From: CAIOZW01 sp049317725
GTDB lineage: Bacteria; Acidobacteriota; Blastocatellia; RBC074
Assembly: GCA_049317725.1 (NCBI GenBank)
Contig: JBMOHS010000066.1
Location: forward strand, 1 to 19,426
DNA: 19,426 bases
Direction of reading: 5' to 3'
Below are positions 1 to 8,014 of this stretch, in pieces. The position numbers and the translations under genes were made by a program. The notes below the pieces were generated by a model, which was not told the DNA's origin, made no database searches, and was given only the letters and a program-made list of their open reading frames with translations. Every line of letters begins with the position of its first letter. Position 1 is the first letter of the stretch.

Positions 1-26
1 CAAGCGGGAGTAGCAAGCGGGAGTAG
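1..26. repeat. 13-bp tandem direct repeat, two copies
   Basis: The 13-mer CAAGCGGGAGTAG occurs twice without a gap, at 1-13 and 14-26, just before the LolA-like gene. Each copy carries a GGGAG core that could act as a ribosome binding site; the second lies about 10 bases before the ATG at 34. The array touches the window edge, so the true copy number is unknown. It may be a duplicated leader or the end of an upstream gene. Confidence 0.7.
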
Positions 27-33
27 AGAGAGA

Positions 34-738
34 ATGAATCAGTTGCTGAGCGGGGTCGTCATCATCGGCCTTTGGATGTTCTTCCCGGGAGGAGGGCCGC
101 ACGCGGCGCCCCAGCTGCTGCCCGCGATCCTCAATAAGATGGAGCGGGCGCACCAAGAGATGAAGAGCCTCCGGGCGGAGCTGACCCAGGAGAAGACCAA
201 TGCGCAGATCGGCGTGACCGACACCGAGGTCGGCAGCCTGCGCTACAAGCCCGCGGTCGGCAAGGGCAAGGGGAAGCTACGGATTGACTATACCCGTCCG
301 AGCCGGGACACGATCGCTGTCGTCGGAGATCAGGTCATCTACTACCAGCCCCGCATCAATCAGGTCTTCAAGTCGACGATTGCCAAGGCGACCAAGGGAG
401 GCAGTGGACGGATGGGGGGCTACACGCAACTGATCGGACTGGACGGCTCACTCAAGTCCCTCGCCGCCAACTACCAGATCGAGTTCATCAAGGACGAGAT
501 GATGCAGGGCCAGTTGACCTCCCTTTTGCGGTTGACGCCGAAGACCAAGGGCCAGTTTGTCTCGATCGATCTGTGGGTCAACCAGCAGAGTTGGATGCCG
601 GCACAATGGAAGATGATCGAGCGAAACGGAGACTACACCATCGTCTCGCTTCGCAATATGCAGCTTAACACCACGATCCCGGATGCGGAGTTCTCGGTCG
701 CCATTCCGGGAGGAACCAAGGTCGTAGATAAGATTTAG
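34..738 (+). CDS. LolA-like outer-membrane lipoprotein carrier protein
   Basis: Predicted periplasmic carrier of 234 residues. In Proteobacteria LolA moves lipoproteins from the inner-membrane LolCDE exporter to the outer-membrane acceptor. Residues 1-25 look like a Sec signal peptide: a hydrophobic core, then a Gly/Pro stretch and an AA site, though the n-region has almost no positive charge. The rest fits the LolA beta-sandwich: an amphipathic helix (about 30-50), the strand block around LRYKPAVGKGKGKLRIDY, the turn VVGDQVIYYQPRINQV typical of LolA-type proteins, and a late strand with PDAEFSVAIPGGTKVV. No LolB is visible. The radical SAM gene starts 19 bases downstream on the same strand, so the two are probably co-transcribed. 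Family membership is fairly sure; true lipoprotein transport rather than another hydrophobic ligand is inferred. Confidence 0.82.
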   Translation: MNQLLSGVVIIGLWMFFPGGGPHAAPQLLPAILNKMERAHQEMKSLRAELTQEKTNAQIGVTDTEVGSLRYKPAVGKGKGKLRIDYTRPSRDTIAVVGDQVIYYQPRINQVFKSTIAKATKGGSGRMGGYTQLIGLDGSLKSLAANYQIEFIKDEMMQGQLTSLLRLTPKTKGQFVSIDLWVNQQSWMPAQWKMIERNGDYTIVSLRNMQLNTTIPDAEFSVAIPGGTKVVDKI

Positions 739-757
739 GGATCGAGTCAGTAGCGCC

Positions 758-1774
758 ATGAAAGATTTGACCAGCAGCAAAATGAGCCGAACGGCGCGGG
801 AAGCCGCGCTGGTGGCCAAGGGGCTGCTCTCGACGAGCCATCCAATCCTTGCCCACGTCATCCCGATGCGCCGGTGCAACTTGGCCTGCGGGTACTGCAA
901 CGAGTATGACAAGGTCTCCGACCCGGTCCCGCTGGAAACAATGAAACGACGGCTGGATCACCTCGCGTCTTTCGGGACAAGCGTCATCACCATCAGTGGC
1001 GGCGAGCCGATGCTCCACCCGCAGATCTTCGAGATCATCAGCCACATCCGGTCGCACGGGATGATTGCGGGGCTGATCAGCAACGGCTACTACATGACGC
1101 GGGAGAATATCGAGCGGCTCAACCGCGCCGGCCTCGAGTACCTGCAGATCAGCATCGACAATGTCACCCCAGACAAGGTCTCACAGAAGAGCCTCAAGGT
1201 GATCGATCGCTACCTCCGCTACCTCTCGGAGGACGCCACCTTCCACATCAACATCAATTCGGTGATTGGAGGGGGCGTGCGCAACCCGGAGGATGCGTTG
1301 GTCGTGGCGCATCGCGCCGTCGAATTGGGCTTCGGATCGACCCTCGGCATCATCCACGACCACACTGGACAGCTCAAACCGCTCAGTGGGGTCGAAGAGG
1401 AGGTCTACCAGAAGCTGCGACGGTACGGGAAGAAGAAATTTGGCTGGCTCAACAGCTTTCAGGACGATCTTGCCTACGGTCGCGCCCATGAGTGGCGCTG
1501 TCGCGCTGGTGCCCGCTACCTCTACATCTGCGAGGAAGGCTTGGTCCACTACTGCTCGCAGCAACGCGGCTATCCCGGTGTTCCCCTCGAGAGCTACACG
1601 CAAGCCGACCTCGACCGGGAGTTCCGGACAGAAAAGCCGTGCGCCAGCTACTGCACGATCGCCTGCGTGCAGCAGGTGGCGATGATGGACAATTGGCGAG
1701 CGCCGCAGCAGCCGGCCAGCCAGCCGGCGGAAGCGCTCACCACTCCCCCTCCTGCCCCTCTCTCAGAGTCCTGA
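758..1774 (+). CDS. Radical SAM protein with SPASM-like C-terminal cysteines
   Basis: Iron-sulfur radical SAM enzyme of 338 residues, substrate unknown. The motif RRCNLACGYC gives C40, C44 and C47, the CX3CX2C triad binding the SAM-reducing 4Fe-4S cluster; ISGGEP at about 79-84 is the SAM-binding GGE motif. The TIM-barrel core runs to about residue 205. The C-terminal part has six more cysteines (C248, C258, C266 and the CX3CX3C group C295, C299, C303), suggesting an auxiliary cluster as in SPASM or twitch proteins. The last 25 residues are low-complexity Gln/Ala/Pro/Ser. ATG 758 is preceded only by a weak purine stretch; ATG 782 is an alternative. It follows the LolA-like gene and converges on pyruvate kinase with 18 bases between. 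It does not resemble HpnH or MoaA closely enough to name. Class sure, function unknown. Confidence 0.88.
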   Translation: MKDLTSSKMSRTAREAALVAKGLLSTSHPILAHVIPMRRCNLACGYCNEYDKVSDPVPLETMKRRLDHLASFGTSVITISGGEPMLHPQIFEIISHIRSHGMIAGLISNGYYMTRENIERLNRAGLEYLQISIDNVTPDKVSQKSLKVIDRYLRYLSEDATFHININSVIGGGVRNPEDALVVAHRAVELGFGSTLGIIHDHTGQLKPLSGVEEEVYQKLRRYGKKKFGWLNSFQDDLAYGRAHEWRCRAGARYLYICEEGLVHYCSQQRGYPGVPLESYTQADLDREFRTEKPCASYCTIACVQQVAMMDNWRAPQQPASQPAEALTTPPPAPLSES

Positions 1775-1792
1775 AGGAATGGCCCCTTCCAA

Positions 1793-3225
<1,433 letters not shown>

Positions 3226-3229
<4 letters not shown>

Positions 3230-3843
3230 TCTTTGGCCAACTCAGCGGCGATGACCGTGGTCATCCGGTCCGCCACTTGTACGTCGAATCCCTGAAAATG
3301 GCCAGCCAGGCGACCATCTCGACCATAGACCAGGGTTTGGGGAACAGAAACATCTTTGGAGGCGACGAAACGGCCAAAGAGCCGATCGGGGATGAAACCG
3401 ACAGGATAGGAGAGGCCCTGCCGACGAACAAACTCCTCGACTTGACGGGGGGAGGATGAGGCATCCTGAATCGAGAGACCGATGATGCGCAGCCCCTCGC
3501 GATATTCCGGCTCGCCATACCGGGCGAGGGCAGCCACCTGTCTCCGACAGTATCCACACCAGATGGCAAAAAAATTGAGCACGACGACGTGGCCGCGCAT
3601 CGCCTGGAGGTTGACCTCCCGCCCATCCAACGTCCGTAAGTTCTGCTGGGCAAGACGGCTCTCTGGGAGCTGCCCGATCCTAGGATCAATCCCGGGATCA
3701 GTCCTGAGGTCTTTGGCGAAGAAGGGAGAAGTCGTCCCCAGTCCTCTGCCGGGAACTGTCGAGAGAAGGGGGAAGAGAAGGGCTCCCCCAAGAAGGAGAG
3801 GCCAGCGCGCGGAGAGGAGCAGCCGTTGAGCAAGGTATCGCAT
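3226..3843 (-). CDS. TlpA/ResA-like thioredoxin-fold protein, CGYC active site (paralogue C)
   Basis: Extracytoplasmic thiol-disulfide oxidoreductase or reductant carrier of 205 residues. Residues 1-27 form an arginine-bearing hydrophobic signal or anchor. A low-complexity linker leads to the AhpC/TSA-Redoxin-like domain from about residue 65. The active site is FFAIWCGYC, with C96 and C99; SVPQT supplies the cis-proline opposite it. CGYC is also the active-site motif of the isomerase DsbC, but the fold here is TlpA-like. ATG 3843 was chosen because AGGGGG lies at good spacing upstream and the signal peptide starts there; an in-frame extension to 3951 would run into the preceding gene. It is third of three tandem paralogues, 14 bases after the second, and overlaps the pyk start by 4 bp. 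Redox direction and partner are unknown; no DsbD or CcdA is in view. Confidence 0.88.
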
Positions 3844-3857
3844 TGGAATCCCCCTGT

Positions 3858-4505
3858 TCAGCGATTTCCGGCTTGCCGGCCCGTCGCCGCCGCTTTGGGA
3901 AGAAGGGGTTCGATCGCCGCGCGAAGCTCCTCGCCCGTCTTTTCCGTCCAACCGACGAGGCGCTTGATCATCTTTCCATCTGGTCCGAAGAGGATCATCT
4001 GGGGAACTCCGTGATTCCGGCTATCCATGAAGTAGGCGATGACCTCCGAGGTCAGGAAACCCACGGGGTAGTTGACCTTGGTCGAGGTCATGAACGACTG
4101 GACATCGACGGCGCGATCCGGATTGTCGGTTGCCAGCCCGAGCACCGTCAAGCCGCGCTGGCGGTACCGGGTGTAGATCTCGGCCATATGAGGCGCGTGA
4201 TCGATGCAGTGGGGGCAGCGCGAGGAGAAGATATCGAGAATCACCACCTTGCCGCGCAAGCTGGAGAGCCGAACCTCCTCCGGAGCCTTCATGGAGGTAC
4301 GCGTGCTGGCGACTGGAGCCGCCACTGGAGGAACGAGCCGGATGAACATATCGGGAACATCCCCCGTGCCATCCCCCTTCGGAAGGTCCGGGGTCTGCTG
4401 TGCCCACGCCGCCAGCGGAGATGCCACCAGAAAGAGGACGGCCAGCACCTCGGCCAAGATCCCGTCGCGCCATCCCTTCCCCATTCCATCCACTCTCGCC
4501 TTCAT
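3858..4505 (-). CDS. TlpA/ResA-like thioredoxin-fold protein, CPHC active site (paralogue B)
   Basis: Secreted thioredoxin-fold protein of 215 residues. A Sec signal peptide spans 1-35, with a hydrophobic stretch around AEVLAVLFLVASPLAAWA and a likely cut after AWA. A Pro/Ala-rich linker runs to about 70, then the Redoxin domain with LRGKVVILDIF and active site SSRCPHC (C97, C100). CPHC is the dipeptide of the strong oxidant DsbA, though the surrounding fold is TlpA-type; the usual Trp before the first Cys is Arg. HGVPQ carries the cis-proline. The C-terminus is basic (GRQAGNR). ATG 4505 is favoured by GGGGGAGGAG about 8 bases upstream; an in-frame extension to 4595 would overlap the previous gene and hide the signal peptide. 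Middle gene of the cluster. The family is clear; an oxidizing role is a guess from the motif. Confidence 0.88.
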   Translation of the reverse strand: MKARVDGMGKGWRDGILAEVLAVLFLVASPLAAWAQQTPDLPKGDGTGDVPDMFIRLVPPVAAPVASTRTSMKAPEEVRLSSLRGKVVILDIFSSRCPHCIDHAPHMAEIYTRYRQRGLTVLGLATDNPDRAVDVQSFMTSTKVNYPVGFLTSEVIAYFMDSRNHGVPQMILFGPDGKMIKRLVGWTEKTGEELRAAIEPLLPKAAATGRQAGNR

Positions 4506-4575
4506 CGTTTGTCTCCTCCCCCTCGTTCCCTGACCCGTCTTCGCCACGCCCCAGCGACGGGACGACGACTCGAGA

Positions 4576-5214
4576 TCAGTCCGTCGCCAGCTCACGCGTC
4601 ACCACTTCGGTGAGATATTGAATTCCGTGTTGGGGACTATCCCCGACGAGATGCTCGACCACTTTTCCTTCCCGGGAGAAGATGAAGAGTTGGGGAATGG
4701 GGGGCGCGCCCGTCTCGTCCTCCGTGCCGTACAAAAAGGAGCGGGAGATCCAGTTCCCGGCGTACCCGATGCGGTAATTGATCCCCACCCGCTCGATGAA
4801 CGCCTCGACCTTCGGCTGGTCCGTCTTCTCATCCGACGTCAGGCCGATGACCTCCAACCCCCTCTCCCGATAGCGCCGACTGAGTTCGGCCAACTGCGGA
4901 GCTTGCTTGACGCAAGGCGGACAGTAGGTCGCCCAGAAATCGACCACCACGACCTTCCCGCGATAGTCCGCCAGCCGGAACGACTCCCCACTGAGCCCTT
5001 CGATTGGAACATCGAAGGCGCTCGCGATCGCCTTCTCATTGACAAGGGGCTTGCCAGCCAACCGGAGCGACGACTGCCCAATGGCGGGCCCGCTCACTGG
5101 AACTGGGGCGGGGGCCATATCACACCCACCCCCGGCAAGGACGATGCCTGCAAGAAGAAGAGCCCATCTCCCCCAGGCACAGGACGATTGCTGTCGGCTT
5201 TGGACCATTCGCAC
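4576..5214 (-). CDS. TlpA/ResA-like thioredoxin-fold protein, CPPC active site (paralogue A)
   Basis: Membrane-linked thioredoxin-fold protein of 212 residues. The N-terminus has Arg residues then WALLLAGIVLAGGGC; C31 could be a lipidated cysteine, but the preceding GGG is not a canonical lipobox, so an uncleaved anchor is possible. After a Pro/Ser linker the Redoxin domain starts near 65, with YRGKVVVVDFW and active site ATYCPPC (C98, C101). PPIPQ has the cis-proline. The insert around 150-165 (RSFLYGTEDETGAPP) is longer than in its two neighbours. The GTG at 5214 is chosen because GGAGG sits 8 bases before it; ATG 5208 is the alternative. It is the first of the three paralogues, 70 bases before the next. 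Likely role: extracytoplasmic reductant or cytochrome/thiol maintenance, by analogy with TlpA and ResA. Confidence 0.87.
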   Translation of the reverse strand: MRMVQSRQQSSCAWGRWALLLAGIVLAGGGCDMAPAPVPVSGPAIGQSSLRLAGKPLVNEKAIASAFDVPIEGLSGESFRLADYRGKVVVVDFWATYCPPCVKQAPQLAELSRRYRERGLEVIGLTSDEKTDQPKVEAFIERVGINYRIGYAGNWISRSFLYGTEDETGAPPIPQLFIFSREGKVVEHLVGDSPQHGIQYLTEVVTRELATD

Positions 5215-5374
5215 TTCACTTCCCTCCGCTCGCTCCGTCCGCCTCCTCGCACCTTGGAGAGCTGCCCCCCTCCGCCAGACCAAGATCAAGCTCTTGGTTA
5301 ACGCCTAGGCCGCAGTTCTCTGGTGTCCAGATCTGGTGACTGAATCGATCCCCGCCACCAGCCATGCCCTGCGC

Positions 5375-5596
5375 TCACTCTTCGGACCTCGGCTCCGCCT
5401 CGGACCGGCCCAGCGGGTAGGAGCGATCGGCCTCTAGATCCCCCTCGGGATCGATGCCCGGCAGGGCGACCCGGTAGCTCTCCAGTGCCCAGCGGCCCAA
5501 GTCTGTCTCCTGGCAGCGCGCCGAACAGAACGGGCGCCATGGGCTCTCGTCCCAGTTCGTGGGCTGCCGGCAAAGAGGACACGGTCGAATCTTCAT
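5375..5596 (-). CDS. yacG: YacG-family zinc-finger protein (DNA gyrase inhibitor family)
   Basis: Small cytoplasmic zinc protein of 73 residues; E. coli YacG (65 residues) binds GyrB and inhibits gyrase. The family signature is complete: CPLC (C6, C9) and RPFCSARC (C24, C28) give four zinc ligands, followed by DLGRWALESYRV, which matches the conserved helix of the family. The acidic tail (DPEGDLEADRS and onward to EE) is also family-like. ATG 5596 gives the expected N-terminus, although no ribosome binding site is visible; a TTG at 5626 would add ten residues. It lies 105 bases after the nitrilase and about 160 bases before the thioredoxin genes. In many bacteria yacG is next to coaE, which is absent here. 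Gyrase inhibition is known for E. coli only. Confidence 0.9.
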   Translation of the reverse strand: MKIRPCPLCRQPTNWDESPWRPFCSARCQETDLGRWALESYRVALPGIDPEGDLEADRSYPLGRSEAEPRSEE

Positions 5597-5701
5597 ACGG
5601 GAGAAAGGATACCGCAAAGCGACCAAAACGGAAAGGTGGGGTCTGGCCGCCCGTGGAAGGTATCCTCGCGGAGGGAGTACACAAAGAACAGACTGTCAGT
5701 G

Positions 5702-6814
5702 CTATAAGTCCGTCAAATCGAGGTCGAAGTCCTCGTCGGTCTCCGGCTGGCCAGTCGCCCCCGTTCGTACGGCAGGCAGCACGCGAAGGGGGGCACCATC
5801 GGTCCCGGAAGAACGGAGCGGATCGGTCTCGCGGATTGAGCCAGTGTGGTCACGCTCTCCGTCCTCTTCCCCCAGGCTCCCTGGCGGCAAGGAGTCAAAC
5901 CGAAAGAGGTCGGGCCGGTGGAAGTGGCCGGTCACATCGAGCGTCAGGCTCTCTTCCCGAATCCGGTCGAGATGAATCCGCGCCAAGAGAATGACCTCGG
6001 AGCCGAAGGAGGGGCCGGCGACGTAGAGGCCGTCTGGGCCGATGACTGCGCTGCCGCCAGAGAGAATCACCTCCTCTTCCTCCGCTCCCACCGTCTGCGC
6101 CACCCGCTCCAACTCGAGGGGAAGATCCCGGGCGCGCATGATCGCTCCCGCCGCCAGCACAAAACACCTCCCCTCGAAGGCGTAATGGCGACTGGCGATC
6201 TGGTGCATCTCCCGCACCGCCGGCCAAAGGGCGACGTGGAGATCCTCGCCGGCCTCGTGGAGCGTGTGGCGCACCAACGGCATCCAGTGTTCCCAACAGA
6301 TCAAGCTGCCAAGCCGTCCCACCGGCGTCTCCACCACCCGCAGCCCCCGACCGTCCCCGTATCCCCAGATGAGACGCTCGGTGTAGGTTGGAACCAGCTT
6401 GCGGTGGTGGTTGAGCAGGGTGCCCTCCGGCCCGAAGGTCAGCACGGCATTGTAGATCGTGCCCCGCCCAGGCCCTTCGTCGATCCGCTCGTGCACCCCG
6501 ATGACCAGCGTCACGTGATGGCGACGCGCCGTCTCCGCCAGTACCTGCGTCACCTGCCCCGGCACCACGACGCTGTTCTCCATCAATCGCGCGTAGAGCC
6601 GCTTCATCGGTGGATGATCCCAGAGGGCCACATCCCGGCAGTGATCGAGCCAGGCAGGATATCCAGGCAGCCAGGACTCTGGAAAGACGATCAGTTGCGC
6701 CCGGCGACGGGCCGCCTCCCCAATCAATTCGACCGCCCGTGCCAGGCTCCTCTCCAGATCGAGATGGATGGGCGCCGCTTGCACAATCGCGACAATGGCT
6801 GTCGATGTGGACAT
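5702..6814 (-). CDS. Nitrilase / carbon-nitrogen hydrolase (branch-1 type)
   Basis: Probable cytoplasmic nitrilase of 370 residues, hydrolysing a nitrile to the acid and ammonia. The Glu-Lys-Cys triad is visible: E46 in IVFPESWLPGYP (close to the first nitrilase signature), K139 in HHRKLVPTYTERLIWGYGDG, and C173 in LICWEHWMPL; E146 is the usual second glutamate. CWEH with the WGYGDG loop points to true nitrilases rather than amidases or NAD synthetase domains. The core ends near residue 300 after DVTGHFHRPDLF. About 65 further residues are rich in Glu/Asp/Arg and end in an acidic DEDFDLDLTDL, longer than most homologues. ATG 6814 has AAGGAGA 7 bases upstream. It is the most upstream gene of the minus-strand run. 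Substrate (arylaceto-, aliphatic or cyano-amino-acid nitrile) cannot be told. Confidence 0.93.
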   Translation of the reverse strand: MSTSTAIVAIVQAAPIHLDLERSLARAVELIGEAARRRAQLIVFPESWLPGYPAWLDHCRDVALWDHPPMKRLYARLMENSVVVPGQVTQVLAETARRHHVTLVIGVHERIDEGPGRGTIYNAVLTFGPEGTLLNHHRKLVPTYTERLIWGYGDGRGLRVVETPVGRLGSLICWEHWMPLVRHTLHEAGEDLHVALWPAVREMHQIASRHYAFEGRCFVLAAGAIMRARDLPLELERVAQTVGAEEEEVILSGGSAVIGPDGLYVAGPSFGSEVILLARIHLDRIREESLTLDVTGHFHRPDLFRFDSLPPGSLGEEDGERDHTGSIRETDPLRSSGTDGAPLRVLPAVRTGATGQPETDEDFDLDLTDL

Positions 6815-7054
6815 CCGGCCTCTCCTTTTCCTGTTCCTGCCGATTTTGCTGCCAATCTCACCCAGAATATGGCAACCAGCCCGCTTTCACGATCGCGCCC
6901 GAGATGAATCTGACGGGCGGGCTTCCTCTGGAGACTCTGTAGAAGTACCACCCAGTCTTCGCTTTGGCAAGAAGAGAACGCGCGGTCGCCTTCTGCTGGG
7001 CAATCCCCTCAGCGCTCTGGCCGCAAGACTTGCCACTTCCAAAACGGCGATCCT

Positions 7055-7085
7055 CTCTTCTGGAACCCGCCGGTTCTGAGAAGAG
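7055..7085. other. Stem-loop with 13-bp stem
   Basis: CTCTTCT (7055-7061) pairs with AGAAGAG (7079-7085), and GAACC (7063-7067) with GGTTC (7072-7076) around a CGCC loop; G62-T77 can wobble and G78 bulges. No T-tract follows on either strand, so it is not a standard intrinsic terminator. It could be a structured RNA element or a remnant. Confidence 0.5.
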
Positions 7086-7376
7086 TGCCCCTTGGAAGTG
7101 ATCCGTGGAAGCTGACAACGGGGCGATCTCCGGTAGCGACGTTCCGCTCTCCAAAAATCTGAATTTTATCCATTTCTTTGGTCGTTCTTTGGTCGATGAG
7201 GCAACCGGATCCATCTGGTGCAGGGCCCCTCGATCGCCAAAACTCCCCCCGGGGCGGCATCTTCGCTCTCGGATTTCGGCAAAGATCGTGCAAAAGCCCT
7301 TTTTCGATGCCTGTAATCAACGGGAATCGAGGAATGGCCCCCTCCAGGAGAAGATTTGCGATGGACGGCATAAAGA

Positions 7377-7405
7377 TTGCCTTTCCGAGTGTGTTTACTT
7401 AGAAT
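7377..7405 (+). promoter_or_regulatory. Candidate sigma-70-like promoter
   Basis: TTGCCT at 7377-7382 and TAGAAT at 7400-7405 are separated by exactly 17 bases, in an AT-rich patch of otherwise GC-rich DNA. If active it would give a leader of about 600 bases before the TonB receptor start, or a separate RNA. The -35 match is only 4 of 6. Confidence 0.35.
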
Positions 7406-7681
7406 GTGTCCATTCTTAATGCGGTCAATTTCGATTCTGTCTTTATTTTATTGTCTCTACTTACTCTGTCATTTTTTGATTGGACGCCGCGACAGAGAAA
7501 GCAAGAAATGGGGATCTGAGGAGCGAAGACGAGGCGCTGGCTTCGCGCGAGGATGATGAGAGGGATGACAGGCAGGAAGGGTTTGCCATCCGAATCATCT
7601 GACCAGCTCTCCAATTGATGGCGCCACATCCACAACAAGCATCTGGAATCGTCTTGTTCAATTTCAATTCAAGCTGACTGG

Positions 7682-7723
7682 CAGTGGGAGATCCCACTGA
7701 AAGTCAGTTGTCGCCATGGCGAC
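7682..7723. promoter_or_regulatory. Adjacent hairpin and 14-bp perfect palindrome
   Basis: CAGTGGG-AGAT-CCCACTG (7682-7699) is a 7-bp stem with a four-base loop. Ten bases on, GTCGCCATGGCGAC (7710-7723) is a perfect palindrome. Such paired dyads upstream of a receptor gene look like operator sites for a dimeric regulator, which is not identifiable here. Confidence 0.4.
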
Positions 7724-7916
7724 TCTTCCATCTGTCATGCCTGAGGGCAGCCAGAGAAAGAGAAGGCAGCGACAGCGCGGAGGTCGAGCGGAGAGATCAC
7801 TTCCAAGATCGGCCGCTACCGGTCAGCCGGAGCGGCAAGAGATCGAAAGAGGGTCCCCCTGAGGCTCGATTCGTGCCTTGCCATAAGTATTGTTCTACAT
7901 TTTGCCTTTGAGTTGA

Positions 7917-7931
7917 GTCGGTTGCACCGAC
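7917..7931. promoter_or_regulatory. Small inverted repeat upstream of the receptor gene
   Basis: GTCGGT-TGC-ACCGAC is a perfect 6-bp stem with a three-base loop, about 85 bases before the receptor ATG. It may be an operator half-site pair or a leader hairpin. Confidence 0.35.
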
Positions 7932-8014
7932 ACCGCCGTCCACCCAATGGGGAGGTCGGGATTCCGCGGGAGAATCGAACTTCGGTCTTCCCAGTCTGTT
8001 CTTGCGAGGAGAGC

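Larger units (their letters stand above)
7091..7807. repeat. 13-bp inverted repeats bracketing 717 bp
   Basis: CTTGGAAGTGATC at 7091-7103 recurs as its exact reverse complement GATCACTTCCAAG at 7795-7807. The enclosed DNA has no transposase and no flanking target duplication was found. A degenerate non-autonomous element is possible; spaced binding sites or chance are alternatives. Confidence 0.35.
6815..8014. other. 1.2-kb gene-free region between nitrilase and TonB-dependent receptor
   Basis: Short open frames exist on both strands but none has a ribosome binding site, recognisable family or sensible composition, so I call no gene. The stretch holds a 13-bp stem-loop at 7055-7085, a 13-bp inverted repeat pair (7091-7103 and 7795-7807), an AT-rich patch at about 7370-7480 with a promoter-like pair, a hairpin at 7682-7699, a 14-bp palindrome at 7710-7723 and a small hairpin at 7917-7931. 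It is the divergent control region for the two flanking genes, but is much longer than needed for that. A decayed element, a long leader or an unannotated RNA are the alternatives. Confidence 0.6.

Noticed and set aside
5298..5684. 128-residue frame overlapping yacG
   Set aside because: It overlaps the YacG zinc protein in another frame and shows no family features.
6858..7419. Several 60-120 residue frames in the gene-free block
   Set aside because: No ribosome binding sites, mutual overlap on both strands and no recognisable family.
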